DNA of 64,000 bases from Indolivaga alginatilytica (lineage in GTDB: Bacteria > Bacteroidota > Bacteroidia > Bacteroidales > Dysgonomonadaceae). The position numbers and the translations under genes are program-made. The stretch is from positions 496,001 to 560,000 of the forward strand of contig NZ_QICL01000001.1 of the NCBI RefSeq assembly GCF_003201355.1, given 5' to 3'. Of the stretch, positions 16,470 through 25,459 are shown one piece after another (position 1 is the first letter of the stretch; every line of letters starts with the position of its first letter). The notes under the pieces were generated by a model. That model worked only from the letters and a program-made list of their open reading frames with translations, searched no databases and was not told the origin of the DNA.

Positions 16470-17093
16470 AAAATTTTAAAATACGTGTGTAAAATATTCG
16501 CAAACAAAGCTATGCAAAATATATTAAAAAACGACATTAGAAAACAGAAAAGGCAATAAGTATAAGGCAAGCACCTCTCTAGGGGCGTATTGCAACAGTA
16601 GTGGTCGGAAGATTTTTAAATCACTAATTATAGTATACCGTAGGGGCGAAAAATCTTTCGCCCACAGTATAATTTCTTTTATCGAGGGTGTGTCAAAAGT
16701 CTGAACAGAACACAAATTACACTGAAACAACAGAAAATACAGGGTGCTAAACGCAAAGACACAAAGCCGCAAAGATTTTTTGCGATGTAGGGGCGAACCT
16801 ATGTGTTCGCCCAATATGGAGGCAGACACGTAGGTCTGCCCCTACAAACAGAATTGGGGTGAGGTCAGGGCTACCTTGGGGCAACCTGTTTTCCCGTTTT
16901 CTGAAATGCGACAACAAATAATTTGCAGTACTTAATAATCGAATAAGAAAGAAAAAAATCTTTGTGTCTTTGCAACTTTGCGTTAAAAATAAAACGGGCG
17001 TATGCAATACACCCCTACAACGCTCGCCTTTAAATTTTTTAATGTATCGAAAAAATCATTACTTTTGTATTGAAACAAAGTACACGAAACTAT
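16470..17093. repeat. Repeat-rich intergenic region with nested palindromes
   Basis: This 620-nt gap holds no credible gene. It contains a GTAGGGGCG-type half palindrome (16580-16595), a perfect hairpin GGGCGAAA/TTTCGCCC (16644-16663), an IS-end-like GAGGGTGTGTCAAAAGT near 16685, and a pair of inverted AACGCAAAGACACAAAG-type repeats at 16749-16780 and 16953-16985. Inside these arms lies the nested palindrome 16787-16845 (GTAGGGGCGAACC...GGTCTGCCCCTAC). A further half palindrome is at 16995-17018. Open frames here encode only the repeat-derived 'GRTHR(F/S)APT' string. Confidence 0.75.
17060..17067 (+). promoter_or_regulatory. Bacteroidota -7 box (TACTTTTG)
   Basis: A TAnnTTTG match 27 nt before ATG 17094. 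A start point near 17074 supports the choice of the internal ATG over the one at 17070. Confidence 0.55.
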
Positions 17094-17888
17094 ATGAAAA
17101 AGATTTTATACCTATTATTAACAGCTTTCACACTTACAGCATGCGGAGGTGGCGATGACCCAGACCCGACTGATCCAACCGATCCGACATCGAAATTCGA
17201 CAACTGGAACGATCCTGCAAGCTCTCACTATACCGATGGCAAATACAATACCTTAAAGGGCGAATGGCAACTGACACAACGCAATGGTGCTAACGCAAGC
17301 GACTTTCTGGTATATAAGTTCGACAGCAATTTTAAGCTGTGGGAAGCTACCACAGAACCTGCCGAGGAAAAAGACCCGACTTACGGTACTTCGAAAACCT
17401 ACATTACCAACGACAAGGAATACAAGATTGCAAATACCGTGTATCAATATGCCATAGCCGGAACGCTCGAAAGTGCCCGATTAACCATAAAGGATGGCAA
17501 CACTACGCTTACTTTTAAGCCTTACGAAAGCAAAGTATGGTCTTGGAAAGGCGATTGGAACAGTAAAACTGATCCACATTATGCCACATATAACGGTAAA
17601 TATAATCCGATAAAAGGAACATGGAAAATGACTTATGTCGGTGGAGTTCCTGCTGATACTGAATATTATCGTTTTAATGATGATTTTACTGTAGAACGAT
17701 CTCCAAATGGTGAAAATAGATTTGAAAGCAAAAGAAAATATTGGATTAACGACACAGGTGTAAAAGAAGATGCATTCAACATACACCTCTCTTATACATA
17801 CAGTTATAAAATAGAAGGTAATGTATTATATTATAGAACCATGCTACCTAAACCGAGCAGTGGAATGACATTTGTAAGATATAAATAA
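17094..17888 (+). CDS. Lipoprotein with two lipocalin-like repeats
   Basis: The protein has 264 residues from ATG 17094. The lipobox is L-T-A-C followed by GGGDD and a (DPT) repeat linker of the kind seen in surface lipoproteins of Bacteroidota. The mature part holds two copies of a domain of about 110 residues. Each starts with 'W-x-D...HY...GKYN-(T/P)-(L/I)-KG-(E/T)-W' and contains 'VYKFDSNF' or 'YYRFNDDF' strands, a pattern like lipocalin-like DUF domains. It probably lies on the outer membrane; ligand unknown. A terminator follows at once. Confidence 0.65.
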   Translation: MKKILYLLLTAFTLTACGGGDDPDPTDPTDPTSKFDNWNDPASSHYTDGKYNTLKGEWQLTQRNGANASDFLVYKFDSNFKLWEATTEPAEEKDPTYGTSKTYITNDKEYKIANTVYQYAIAGTLESARLTIKDGNTTLTFKPYESKVWSWKGDWNSKTDPHYATYNGKYNPIKGTWKMTYVGGVPADTEYYRFNDDFTVERSPNGENRFESKRKYWINDTGVKEDAFNIHLSYTYSYKIEGNVLYYRTMLPKPSSGMTFVRYK

Positions 17889-17889
17889 T

Positions 17890-17916
17890 AAAAACGTCTC
17901 AATTGAGACGTTTTTA
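17890..17916. terminator. Bidirectional intrinsic terminator
   Basis: The perfect stem AAAACGTCTCAA/TTGAGACGTTTT has T-runs on both sides, between convergent genes ending at 17888 (+) and 17918 (-). Confidence 0.85.
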
Positions 17917-17917
17917 T

Positions 17918-20788
17918 TTATACTTTCCGTATTAGTTTTAGTTTAGTTTTATTCCTTCCCATAGGATCATATCCCTCAACAGCAGCAACATAGTATAAAT
18001 CACCATTTAATTTCACTAATTTACTTCCATCCATTTGTTCATATTCGTCAGGAGTAAGGTAACACTCTATATATGTATAGTTGCTGTCATCAGTAGCAAT
18101 AATACTAAAGTAGATAGTTAAGATAGAACTAGGGTTATTATAATAATCTAAGGTTAGAGTATCCTGCTTATTCAAACTATTACTTAAATGAGGCAGTAAC
18201 AATTCAATGTGTTTATCGGTATTACTCCAAACTATACCTACGTTGTAGGGCTTCTCAGCTTTATACCAAAAACGTTGGGCATAGTCTGTATATAGCTTTT
18301 TCATCATTTCCCCATAATCTTTAGGCTCATTTAGCTCCCAAATTTGCTTATTTGTAATTACAGGTAATTCCAAAAGCATTGGGTTAGCTGCATTTTCTTC
18401 TCCCTTATATATTTTTTTAAACCAATTATATGAAAAATTAGAAGCCTGAGTAACTACCTGTCCGTCTATATTACCTGTTATAAAACTACCTCCACCATCT
18501 TCGGCTATTTCTCCATTAAGTTCTTTTGATCTAAAATACCCCTCTTCTTCCTGATTCACTTTAAAACCCAACTGAAATTCCGAAGGTAACCCCAATGACT
18601 GATTCGTTCTTTGATTAATACTTGCTTTACCATCGAGGTCAATCACCGAAGCAGCGGAAGCGGTGGGTCGTATCTGCTTTACATTCAACTCAAACTCATT
18701 CTCTTTGGGTTGCATCAAGTCGAGATTGAAAGCCTTGCAAAAATTTTCGAGCCAATCGTCTATCTTTTGTCCCGATGGGAGGAATTTAATGAGGTTTATT
18801 TTATCCATATTAAAGTCCGACTCCTCATTCCACGACATTTTCGTCGTTCCTGTTCCATCGGAGTTTACAGTTAGCCATTCCTTATTGAGCTTATAAGGCT
18901 CTATCTCAATTTCAAATTCGACCTCATGCTTTATATACGCCCCTTTGTATTTATGTCTGGATCCCTCCCTCCACACTCCAATGTCTGTTACATCGGAAAG
19001 AGCTATATGCTCGCCCTTTTCGAGCCAGATCACAGTATGTACTAAGCCATCGCCATCCAAGTTGTTTTTCTTCCCTATGTAATTCTCGGGAGAGTCAAAT
19101 TTTGTAATAAACTTATCGCTCATCTCATACCCATACTCTCTGGTTGCCTCATCTACCTCACTTTCCTCTCCATCTTCACCTTCCTCTGTTGGCTCTGTTG
19201 GCTCCTCGTCTTCCTGCAAAATGCCATACCGCCAATAAGGAAGTGAATTAACTGCACTATATGTAACCGTATCGACTGTTTTATCCCAGCTGAGACCGTT
19301 TTTTGCCGACAAGATATTACAATAAAAATCGTTTTTGTCCAAAGGATGTTGAGAAACCTCCTCATCGCCCTTTCCCCAACGGAAACCCGATATGATATTG
19401 GGATTCTGGCAAGGGTCTACAAACAAAATAGCTTGGGGATTGGCCTGAGGGAAATACTTGGGAGAAGTCGCAAAAAGCGGAAAATTATATTTCCGATCTG
19501 TCCCACCCGATTTATCCATCTCCTGATTGTGGTTGTTCTTATAATATATCCCGTCGATGACCGAGTTAGTCATATCAAAATCGCCATTGCCTCTGTCACG
19601 AATCAATTTGAGTTCGTATCTCGACGAATTGAACTCATTATTTGCATCATGCGAATTTGAATAGGAGAAACGAGTATCGTTGATAGTATAGTACTTTGCC
19701 TTATACTTGCTCTCAGCAGACGTCCCTACTTTCATCCTTGCTCCGAATTTCACCTTATACAATCCGCTTGTAGGAATCACGATATGGGTATTCTTGATGA
19801 TCCGATTCGCTCCTTTCTCGTGTTCCGATTGCGAGATATTGCTCCCTGTATCTTCCAAAACGGTTATATCCGAGTTTCGGGCATTAAACAGATTTACGGC
19901 AACATGCTCGCAATCGCCCTGTGTGACATAAAACTCTGTTTCGAGATGCGAAGCCTCAATATCCTTATTGTCGTTCTTTATATTTGTCCACGTACCTTTG
20001 AGCTTCATCCTGCCCAAGTACCCCCAGTTCCACTCCTGCTGATAGTTGGTCGGGTTTTGGTACGACATATAGAGGTTCTTCAAACGGGCATCTTCGAATG
20101 CACTGCCTCCTATGTGATACTCTTCTCCTTTTTCATCCTTACTGTTTTCAAATATCTTTTTGATTGTATTTAAGCAATTAATAGACGGGGGAAAATCCTC
20201 AATACCCAGACGTACGTATTTATCCCAGATCGCCTTTCCCGAAAAACTATTTTCCCCATCCTTTGACACCTTCGGCAGCAAACCGTACAAAACCAACGGG
20301 AAGATACAATCGGGTGTACCCGGCTCGGTGTTATACTTGTTCAACATCTCGGTTATAGTCAACGGTTCGTTCTCATTGTCGGGGTTGGTGAAGGACAAGT
20401 CCCATGAGCCTTCTATCTCGGTCATTTTCTTTTCGCCGAAGATTTCCTTTATGGTTTTCTTGGCAGGCACTACCAGATTTCCCTTATAACTTCCCTCGGC
20501 ATCTATTTCACTGAGTTTGAATCGTCCGTCGAATATCAAAATACTATTCACATAAAGCAGTGCCTTGTAATTGTGATTAAACTTATTTTTGACCTCCTCC
20601 ACATTGGCATACCCGAAGATGGCATCGTTGGTCGGAGTGGCAGGTATAGTAATGGAATAGCTGTATTGTGCATCCTTTGTACTCAGTTCGGCAGGATTGA
20701 TAAGTACCCTGTTGAGACGCACACCCAACTTCTCGGGGCTTTGTATATCGCAGAGTTTCTTATCGATGTAAAGTTCTATATTAGTCAT
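17918..20788 (-). CDS. Phage tail / baseplate-type structural protein (956 aa)
   Basis: This 956-residue protein has no signal peptide. The N-terminal block 'IELYIDKKLCDIQSPEKLGVRLNRV', then 'DAQYSYSITIPATPTNDAIFGYANVEEV', is one I recognise from large tail-module proteins of Bacteroidales prophages. The middle holds an acidic low-complexity linker (EPTEPTEEGEDGEE) and a segment 'LKFLPSGQKIDDWLENFCKAFNLDL' typical of baseplate hub-like domains. The C-terminus 'DLYYVAAVEGYDPMGRNKTKLKLIRKV' is also characteristic. It lies on the same strand as the other large phage protein at 21415-23574 but is split from it by 626 nt of repeats. Flanking host genes on both sides make this island unusual. Confidence 0.65.
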   Translation of the reverse strand: MTNIELYIDKKLCDIQSPEKLGVRLNRVLINPAELSTKDAQYSYSITIPATPTNDAIFGYANVEEVKNKFNHNYKALLYVNSILIFDGRFKLSEIDAEGSYKGNLVVPAKKTIKEIFGEKKMTEIEGSWDLSFTNPDNENEPLTITEMLNKYNTEPGTPDCIFPLVLYGLLPKVSKDGENSFSGKAIWDKYVRLGIEDFPPSINCLNTIKKIFENSKDEKGEEYHIGGSAFEDARLKNLYMSYQNPTNYQQEWNWGYLGRMKLKGTWTNIKNDNKDIEASHLETEFYVTQGDCEHVAVNLFNARNSDITVLEDTGSNISQSEHEKGANRIIKNTHIVIPTSGLYKVKFGARMKVGTSAESKYKAKYYTINDTRFSYSNSHDANNEFNSSRYELKLIRDRGNGDFDMTNSVIDGIYYKNNHNQEMDKSGGTDRKYNFPLFATSPKYFPQANPQAILFVDPCQNPNIISGFRWGKGDEEVSQHPLDKNDFYCNILSAKNGLSWDKTVDTVTYSAVNSLPYWRYGILQEDEEPTEPTEEGEDGEESEVDEATREYGYEMSDKFITKFDSPENYIGKKNNLDGDGLVHTVIWLEKGEHIALSDVTDIGVWREGSRHKYKGAYIKHEVEFEIEIEPYKLNKEWLTVNSDGTGTTKMSWNEESDFNMDKINLIKFLPSGQKIDDWLENFCKAFNLDLMQPKENEFELNVKQIRPTASAASVIDLDGKASINQRTNQSLGLPSEFQLGFKVNQEEEGYFRSKELNGEIAEDGGGSFITGNIDGQVVTQASNFSYNWFKKIYKGEENAANPMLLELPVITNKQIWELNEPKDYGEMMKKLYTDYAQRFWYKAEKPYNVGIVWSNTDKHIELLLPHLSNSLNKQDTLTLDYYNNPSSILTIYFSIIATDDSNYTYIECYLTPDEYEQMDGSKLVKLNGDLYYVAAVEGYDPMGRNKTKLKLIRKV

Positions 20789-21414
20789 ATTTTTTTATTA
20801 AAGTTTACAAGTTATTAAGGTCGCAGACCTTTTTATTGCTTTGGCAAGTGTAACAACTAGAGATAGTTATTTTGATAAAATATCGCATTAAATATTTAAG
20901 GCTACTTAATACGAATCAGTAGTTGGATTATATGAAACGCTCATTTAAGTTATTTATACTACGCGCAATCAAAGATTGCTTGTGTTCCTTTTGCCCAAAG
21001 CCGCAAAAGGAACCAAAAAGTCTTTGCCGACCACTTACGGGTGTGATCCGTTATCAACTTGCCGTTAAGAATAAAATAAGCCGTCCTGTCGGACTCTTTA
21101 CATTTTATTCTTATCGACTGCTTCGTTGAACGGATGCCTCACCCCCGAAGTAAATGTCAGCTTTGCTTACGCCCGTCAGGCTCTCCGACATTGGCGGTTG
21201 CACGGGGTACCCGATGTGGGAGGAAAGCGTAAAAAACAAAAAGGAATCAAAGTCGAAAGTAATTTTTTGTTTTCGCTTTCGGAGCACGTATCGGGTCGGG
21301 CAATGAGGCACAGTCTTGATCTTTTGTTTCGTTTTGCATCAAGGCAAAATGAAAGACAAACCCGAGAGGGTGCGTCAGTAAAAAAAAGAGCGTTTATTAC
21401 TAACAATTCAACTA
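20789..21414. repeat. Non-coding gap between two tail genes, filled with repeats
   Basis: A copy of the modular element with core A lies at 20817-20908. Next come hairpins GCAATC/GATTGC (20965-20979) and GTTCCTTTTG/CAAAAGGAAC (20984-21013). The remainder is a GC-richer stretch whose open frames read 'FRFASRQNE'-type strings, which I associate with intergenic repeats in Bacteroidota. I see no gene. Confidence 0.6.
20817..20908 (+). repeat. Modular intergenic element, core A
   Basis: It runs from AAGGTCGCAGACCTTTTT through GCTTTGGC and ATAGTTAT to the right end CGCATTAAATATTT...TACTTA. It matches 26215-26306 and 50839-50930 closely over about 92 nt. Confidence 0.85.
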
Positions 21415-23574
21415 CTATTTAAAGGTATCCGTATAGTGATATTTCATTTCCACCTGATACAGGTCGTCTGTCGAATTGTACTTGAGAGACATATCGTCTA
21501 CAATTATGTAGCGTTTGGTTTTCAGTTCGTATACGGCAGGCGAAGCACTCATTTCGCGTAACCACTCCACCACATCGGTAGTAACGGGCGACGTTTGCAC
21601 TATTTTTTGCTCCTGCACGCTTTTCATGGCAACCGATTCTATTTCAGACTGGAGAGTGAAACCGGACTGTAAGGTTTTATAGATAGTTGATCCTGCGGTT
21701 TTAAATTCCGAAGAAAAGCCTCCTCCGAAGTTCATCGTATCCCATCCTCCCAATCGGTTAAGAAATACAAAATCGTTGATCTCATTAATATCCTCGGGTA
21801 AAATACGGAACGAAAGCGGCGTCGAAATAATCACTTCGGGTTCATCTTTACCCGGATAAGTACTTTTGTGCCATCTGCATAAATAAACGTCTATACGCCC
21901 GACCGTCTTTCCATTGTGCATCGGTAAAAACTCATCGAGCCGTAGCAAGGCCGTATTCACTTTAGAGAACTCACTTTCTTCCTGCCCCTGACAGGTATAT
22001 TCACCTATAAATGCTCCCGACTGGGTATAAAGTTTATAATGCAGCCCGATAGAAGGCACGAGAGGATCGGCAGCACCGCCAATTCTTAAAGCAAGCCAGC
22101 GGAAATGATAAATAAAATTGAAATACTGCTTCTGCCCTTTGATATGTGTACGGTTGAATCGGGTGGTCAACGGCTTGACTTTAGTAAATGGAGGGGCATA
22201 AAAATCCTGAGAAAAATCGAGGATGTAGGAGTCACCTGCATCGTCCTTTTCCAATCCGGAAGGATTTAAGGTATAATCGTATCCATTAAGCACATACAAA
22301 GGCGAGGAGTAATAAAACGGTTGATTAATTTTCCCATCCGTGCGTTTTGCAATAAACCGATAGTCGGTTATCGTTTGGGCATCGCTCCAAAGGCGATACT
22401 TTTCATCTTGGGGGTCGAGTTCCGGCTCGGAAAGAAAAGCAGCCGAATAAGTTACTTTTTTACTCAGTAGTGTACTCAGGTCGAACCACAAGGGTTTTCC
22501 GAAATAAGATTTAGATAGTGTTGTCAGATAATTTCCCAAATAATTGAGTGAATCGTCATTGCCCGGAAAGATCTGATGGTCGGTATATACTTCCAATTCG
22601 ATCTGATAATTTCCCGTTCCATAATCTATAGTATCGGAAGAAGATGAAAGTATTTCTAAATTCTGAATCGAAAATTGCGGAGCTTCAATCTCTACGATAT
22701 ACCGATCGGAACTGAATTTATCCTTTATCGTACAGCTGTAATCATCTAAAACAACATCCACATAATTAAGCAGTTCGCTATCCAGATTCAATACTTTAGC
22801 AACATTTCGGATAGACTTTCTGAAACTTTCATCATTATTTCCCGCATTTGATTCAGGAACAAGTAAATAGGTATCCTGATTCTCTTTTGACGGATCGGTA
22901 GTACCATTCCATTTACGATTATAAACCACATTAGAACCTTCCGTTACTTTAATAGTCAACCAGTATGCCGAGGATACAATATCTTCCGAATTATGAATAT
23001 TGTCGACAAAACTCAAAACATGTTGGTTATAAAAGAGAAGGGCGGATTGAGTGACTTCCAGTGAAGTACCATTGCTCAGAAACTCAAAATCATATTGAAT
23101 CCCGGCCCCTTTTGATAGAATCTCAAGCCTTCCGTTTATGCTTATATCATCATCATCGTTTTTTTCAGCAGGTATAGAAATATCAAAATTATTTCGGAAA
23201 AATGAATTTTTCAACAAACATTCTTTAATATTCTGCAACGTAATCTGATTGGCTTCGCTTTGCGATAAAACAACATTGCCAAGCACTGTCGCCTGCAAGG
23301 GTACAAAAAAGGTATTACTACTAATTTTATTTTTATCATAGGTTCCCTTAAAATCATGCGTATCGCCACTTTGCTTCTCTTTAATTTCAAATTTAAAATG
23401 GTTCTGTGCAACAGATTCAGGATACACTTGTAAAATTTGGATAGTAGCCCTCATTTTCCGATCACTGTCTTTATTTCCTTTACTACTGAATACCACAAAA
23501 TTCGGATTATTAGCCAATGTTATCCCATCAGGCTCAACTACCGAGGCAATCTCTTTATTAGAATAATATCCCAT
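21415..23574 (-). CDS. Phage tail-type structural protein (719 aa)
   Basis: The 719-residue soluble protein has no signal peptide. It starts 'MGYYSNKEIASVVEPDGITLANNPNFVVF', followed by repeated beta-sandwich-like segments. The C-terminal quarter 'VFLNRLGGWDTMNFGG' and the later 'DVVEWLREMSASPAVYEL...YIIVDD' resemble a protein family found in tail modules of Bacteroidales prophages. A tail-tip or baseplate role is inferred. It starts 9 nt after the motif TTTATCTATTCAATAAAA (23583-23600, minus strand), identical to that ahead of the neck gene at 32582. The next phage gene downstream is the 956-residue protein. Confidence 0.65.
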   Translation of the reverse strand: MGYYSNKEIASVVEPDGITLANNPNFVVFSSKGNKDSDRKMRATIQILQVYPESVAQNHFKFEIKEKQSGDTHDFKGTYDKNKISSNTFFVPLQATVLGNVVLSQSEANQITLQNIKECLLKNSFFRNNFDISIPAEKNDDDDISINGRLEILSKGAGIQYDFEFLSNGTSLEVTQSALLFYNQHVLSFVDNIHNSEDIVSSAYWLTIKVTEGSNVVYNRKWNGTTDPSKENQDTYLLVPESNAGNNDESFRKSIRNVAKVLNLDSELLNYVDVVLDDYSCTIKDKFSSDRYIVEIEAPQFSIQNLEILSSSSDTIDYGTGNYQIELEVYTDHQIFPGNDDSLNYLGNYLTTLSKSYFGKPLWFDLSTLLSKKVTYSAAFLSEPELDPQDEKYRLWSDAQTITDYRFIAKRTDGKINQPFYYSSPLYVLNGYDYTLNPSGLEKDDAGDSYILDFSQDFYAPPFTKVKPLTTRFNRTHIKGQKQYFNFIYHFRWLALRIGGAADPLVPSIGLHYKLYTQSGAFIGEYTCQGQEESEFSKVNTALLRLDEFLPMHNGKTVGRIDVYLCRWHKSTYPGKDEPEVIISTPLSFRILPEDINEINDFVFLNRLGGWDTMNFGGGFSSEFKTAGSTIYKTLQSGFTLQSEIESVAMKSVQEQKIVQTSPVTTDVVEWLREMSASPAVYELKTKRYIIVDDMSLKYNSTDDLYQVEMKYHYTDTFK

Positions 23575-23582
23575 GCTCTATC

Positions 23583-23600
23583 TTTTATTGAATAGATAAA
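23583..23600 (-). promoter_or_regulatory. TTTATCTAT island motif (copy 1)
   Basis: TTTATCTATTCAATAAAA on the minus strand, ending 8 nt before the ATG of the 719-residue tail gene. It is identical in sequence and spacing to 32591-32608. Confidence 0.7.
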
Positions 23601-23700
23601 AAAGGGCAAGGGGGCAAACCTGTTTCGTATTTTAGTAAAATGAAAAGGAGCATCTCTAAAAAAGAGACACTCCTTGTAACAATAAAACAAAAACCACAAA

Positions 23701-24147
23701 TTAATCTTTATGCTGCTTCTCTTTCCTTTGTTCTACCAGATAAGCGATCAGCAATCCCAAACCGCCAAATAAAGAGACACTTGCCAGATAAATAATAGCT
23801 ACCGAACTTCGGATGTTATCCTTTACGGCATCATCATAGTGTGCAAACTCGGGACTCTGTGAATTTGTCAAACCCAACTCCAGAAAGAAAGCAGCCAGAA
23901 GCCCCAAACCGACCCCTACCAACAACAAACTGGCTCTAAGAGACCACGATGACGGCAGTTTCATTTGTGACTGTCCTCCGAGTATGGGTAAGCTAAACTT
24001 ATTGGCAAAGGCTGACAGATCTACATTATTCTGAAGTTTTTCAATAATAGCCATTCTCTCCTGACGGCGAACAAACAGTTCGAACAAACGGTATATGCCT
24101 AGTACAACAATACCTGTAACAAAAATAGGACCTAATACATTTTGCAT
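23701..24147 (-). CDS. DUF6249-type membrane protein
   Basis: The protein has 148 residues. The N-terminal helix (about 5-22) runs into 'LYRLFELFVRRQERMAIIEKL', the hallmark I associate with DUF6249 proteins of Bacteroidota. Two further helices (about 70-90 and 112-138) are linked by an acidic loop and followed by a basic tail. It is an inner-membrane protein of unknown role. It stands divergent from the ECF sigma factor gene, the usual neighbour of this family, so the two are probably functionally linked. Confidence 0.75.
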   Translation of the reverse strand: MQNVLGPIFVTGIVVLGIYRLFELFVRRQERMAIIEKLQNNVDLSAFANKFSLPILGGQSQMKLPSSWSLRASLLLVGVGLGLLAAFFLELGLTNSQSPEFAHYDDAVKDNIRSSVAIIYLASVSLFGGLGLLIAYLVEQRKEKQHKD

Positions 24148-24257
24148 ATCTTATACTTTTAAATTCGTTAAACATTCTCTCGTTTGCATATTTTGACGCA
24201 GTACACCATTAAAGGTTACAAAAATAGCAGAATTATTTTTTCTGAAAATTTTCTGAT

Positions 24258-24265
24258 TACATTTG
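24258..24265 (+). promoter_or_regulatory. Bacteroidota -7 box (TACATTTG) of the sigma factor operon
   Basis: A TAnnTTTG match with an expected start near 24272. This excludes the upstream start at 24184 and supports ATG 24298. Confidence 0.6.
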
Positions 24266-24297
24266 TAACTAATGTGACACTGATACGTCATACAGGC

Positions 24298-24852
24298 ATG
24301 ACAAGTTTTGATGACATACATTATGTCCGTTTAATCAAGGATGGTGATACAAATGCCTTTGTTCATATTGTACGCCGATATCAGAGAATGGTATATACCA
24401 TTGTCAGCAAAATTGTCACTAATACAGAGGATGCGGAAGACATTACTCAGGAGATCTTTATTAAGATATATCAGTCGCTCAGTAAATTCAGAGGAGATTC
24501 AGAGTTTTCGACGTGGATCTACCGTATAGCCTACAATACGGCTATTACGGAGGTGAGAAAGACCAAACGAGAGTTTATTTCTTTCGATGATATGGCAGAG
24601 AAACTCCCCGATGCCGAAATCTCCGATAGTCTGGATGAGCTGAATACAGAAGAGAGGCTCGAATATCTGGATATTGTTATAAAACGGCTCAACCCTGAGG
24701 ATGCTTTGCTGATTACACTTTTTTACCTCAACAACCACAGTGTGCAGGATATAAGTACAATCAGCAATCTCAGTCAAGCCAATGTAAAAGTAAAATTGTA
24801 CCGTATACGGAAATTTATGAATTCAGAAATAAATAAACTCATATCGACATGA
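24298..24852 (+). CDS. ECF RNA polymerase sigma-70 factor
   Basis: With ATG 24298 it has 184 residues, normal for an ECF sigma factor. Region 2 reads 'AFVHIVRRYQRMVYTIVSKIVTNTEDAEDITQEIFIKIYQSLSKFRGDSEFSTWIYRIAYNTAITEVRK', with the invariant D-A-E-D-x-x-Q-E and the aromatic-rich 2.3 segment. Region 4 reads 'LLITLFYLNNHSVQDISTISNLSQANVKVKLYRIRKFM', a helix-turn-helix for the -35 region. It directs RNA polymerase to a stress or envelope regulon. Its stop codon overlaps the start of the next gene (ATGA), a probable membrane-bound partner. Confidence 0.93.
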   Translation: MTSFDDIHYVRLIKDGDTNAFVHIVRRYQRMVYTIVSKIVTNTEDAEDITQEIFIKIYQSLSKFRGDSEFSTWIYRIAYNTAITEVRKTKREFISFDDMAEKLPDAEISDSLDELNTEERLEYLDIVIKRLNPEDALLITLFYLNNHSVQDISTISNLSQANVKVKLYRIRKFMNSEINKLIST

Positions 24853-25247
24853 AAAAGCAAGAAAAAGATCGCCTAAGGAGCTTGTTTCAAGATATGGAAT
24901 TAAGCAATCCACCTAAAGGTTTCGAAAGCCGTTTGATGCAACAAATACATCAGGCAGCTTCTGAAAGCAAGACAAAAGACACCCTTCGAAGCAAAATATA
25001 TACAGCAATTGCAATAGCCGGAGGAATAGCCGCCATAGTAGTTCTGCCTATCATCGCATTTTATTTTATGATGGGAGATACTGCTATACAAATACCTTCG
25101 ATGCAAGTCGATTTCAGCATGCCTCATTTTCCGAAAATGGATATCGATCCGTTAACTGTATTACTGCCATTTGTAGTTTTAGTACTCTTGATGGGCGATA
25201 CGCTTATCAGAAAACATATATCGGACAAAAGGCATCACAACACATAA
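24849..25247 (+). CDS. Two-helix membrane protein, probable regulator of the sigma factor
   Basis: The 132-residue protein begins with a cytosolic segment 'MKKQEKDRLRSLFQDMELSNPPKGFESRLMQQIHQ', followed by two membrane helices (about 50-75 and 100-118) with a Met/Pro-rich loop between. The layout, and the 4-nt ATGA overlap with the ECF sigma gene, suggest an anti-sigma-like partner, although I see no zinc-binding H-x3-C-x2-C motif. Function is inferred from context only. Its TAA stop codon is also the first bases of a modular repeat. Confidence 0.6.
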   Translation: MKKQEKDRLRSLFQDMELSNPPKGFESRLMQQIHQAASESKTKDTLRSKIYTAIAIAGGIAAIVVLPIIAFYFMMGDTAIQIPSMQVDFSMPHFPKMDIDPLTVLLPFVVLVLLMGDTLIRKHISDKRHHNT

Positions 25248-25362
25248 GGTCTCAGACCTTTTTATTGCTTTAGGGGTGAACCTATGTGTTCACCCACAAA
25301 GGACAGACACATAGGTCTGCCCCTACAAGTAAAAGTATCTTATTAAATACTTTCATTTACTT
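25246..25362 (+). repeat. Modular intergenic element with nested-palindrome core (B type)
   Basis: The left end AAGGTCTCAGACCTTTTT overlaps the TAA of the preceding gene. The nested palindrome is 25271-25326, and the right end is CTTATTAAATACTTTCATTTACTTA-like. It is nearly identical, inverted, to 10057-10176. Confidence 0.85.
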
Positions 25363-25459
25363 AACAGTTTATATTGTAATTAACAGCGAGGAATATTTAA
25401 CGTTTTAATGCAACGTTTTATATTCCTCTTCGTCTTATGAAAAATTAACAACACATATT

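Noticed and set aside
16747-17007. Small open frame encoding 'GRTHRFAPTSQ' (and a similar one at 59107-59325)
   Set aside because: The product comes from the GTAGGGG nested palindrome; such strings are known repeat artefacts.
21126-21422. 98-residue plus-strand open frame in the tail-gene gap
   Set aside because: It consists of a GC-richer repeat with a 'FRFASRQNE' product, as in other intergenic repeats.
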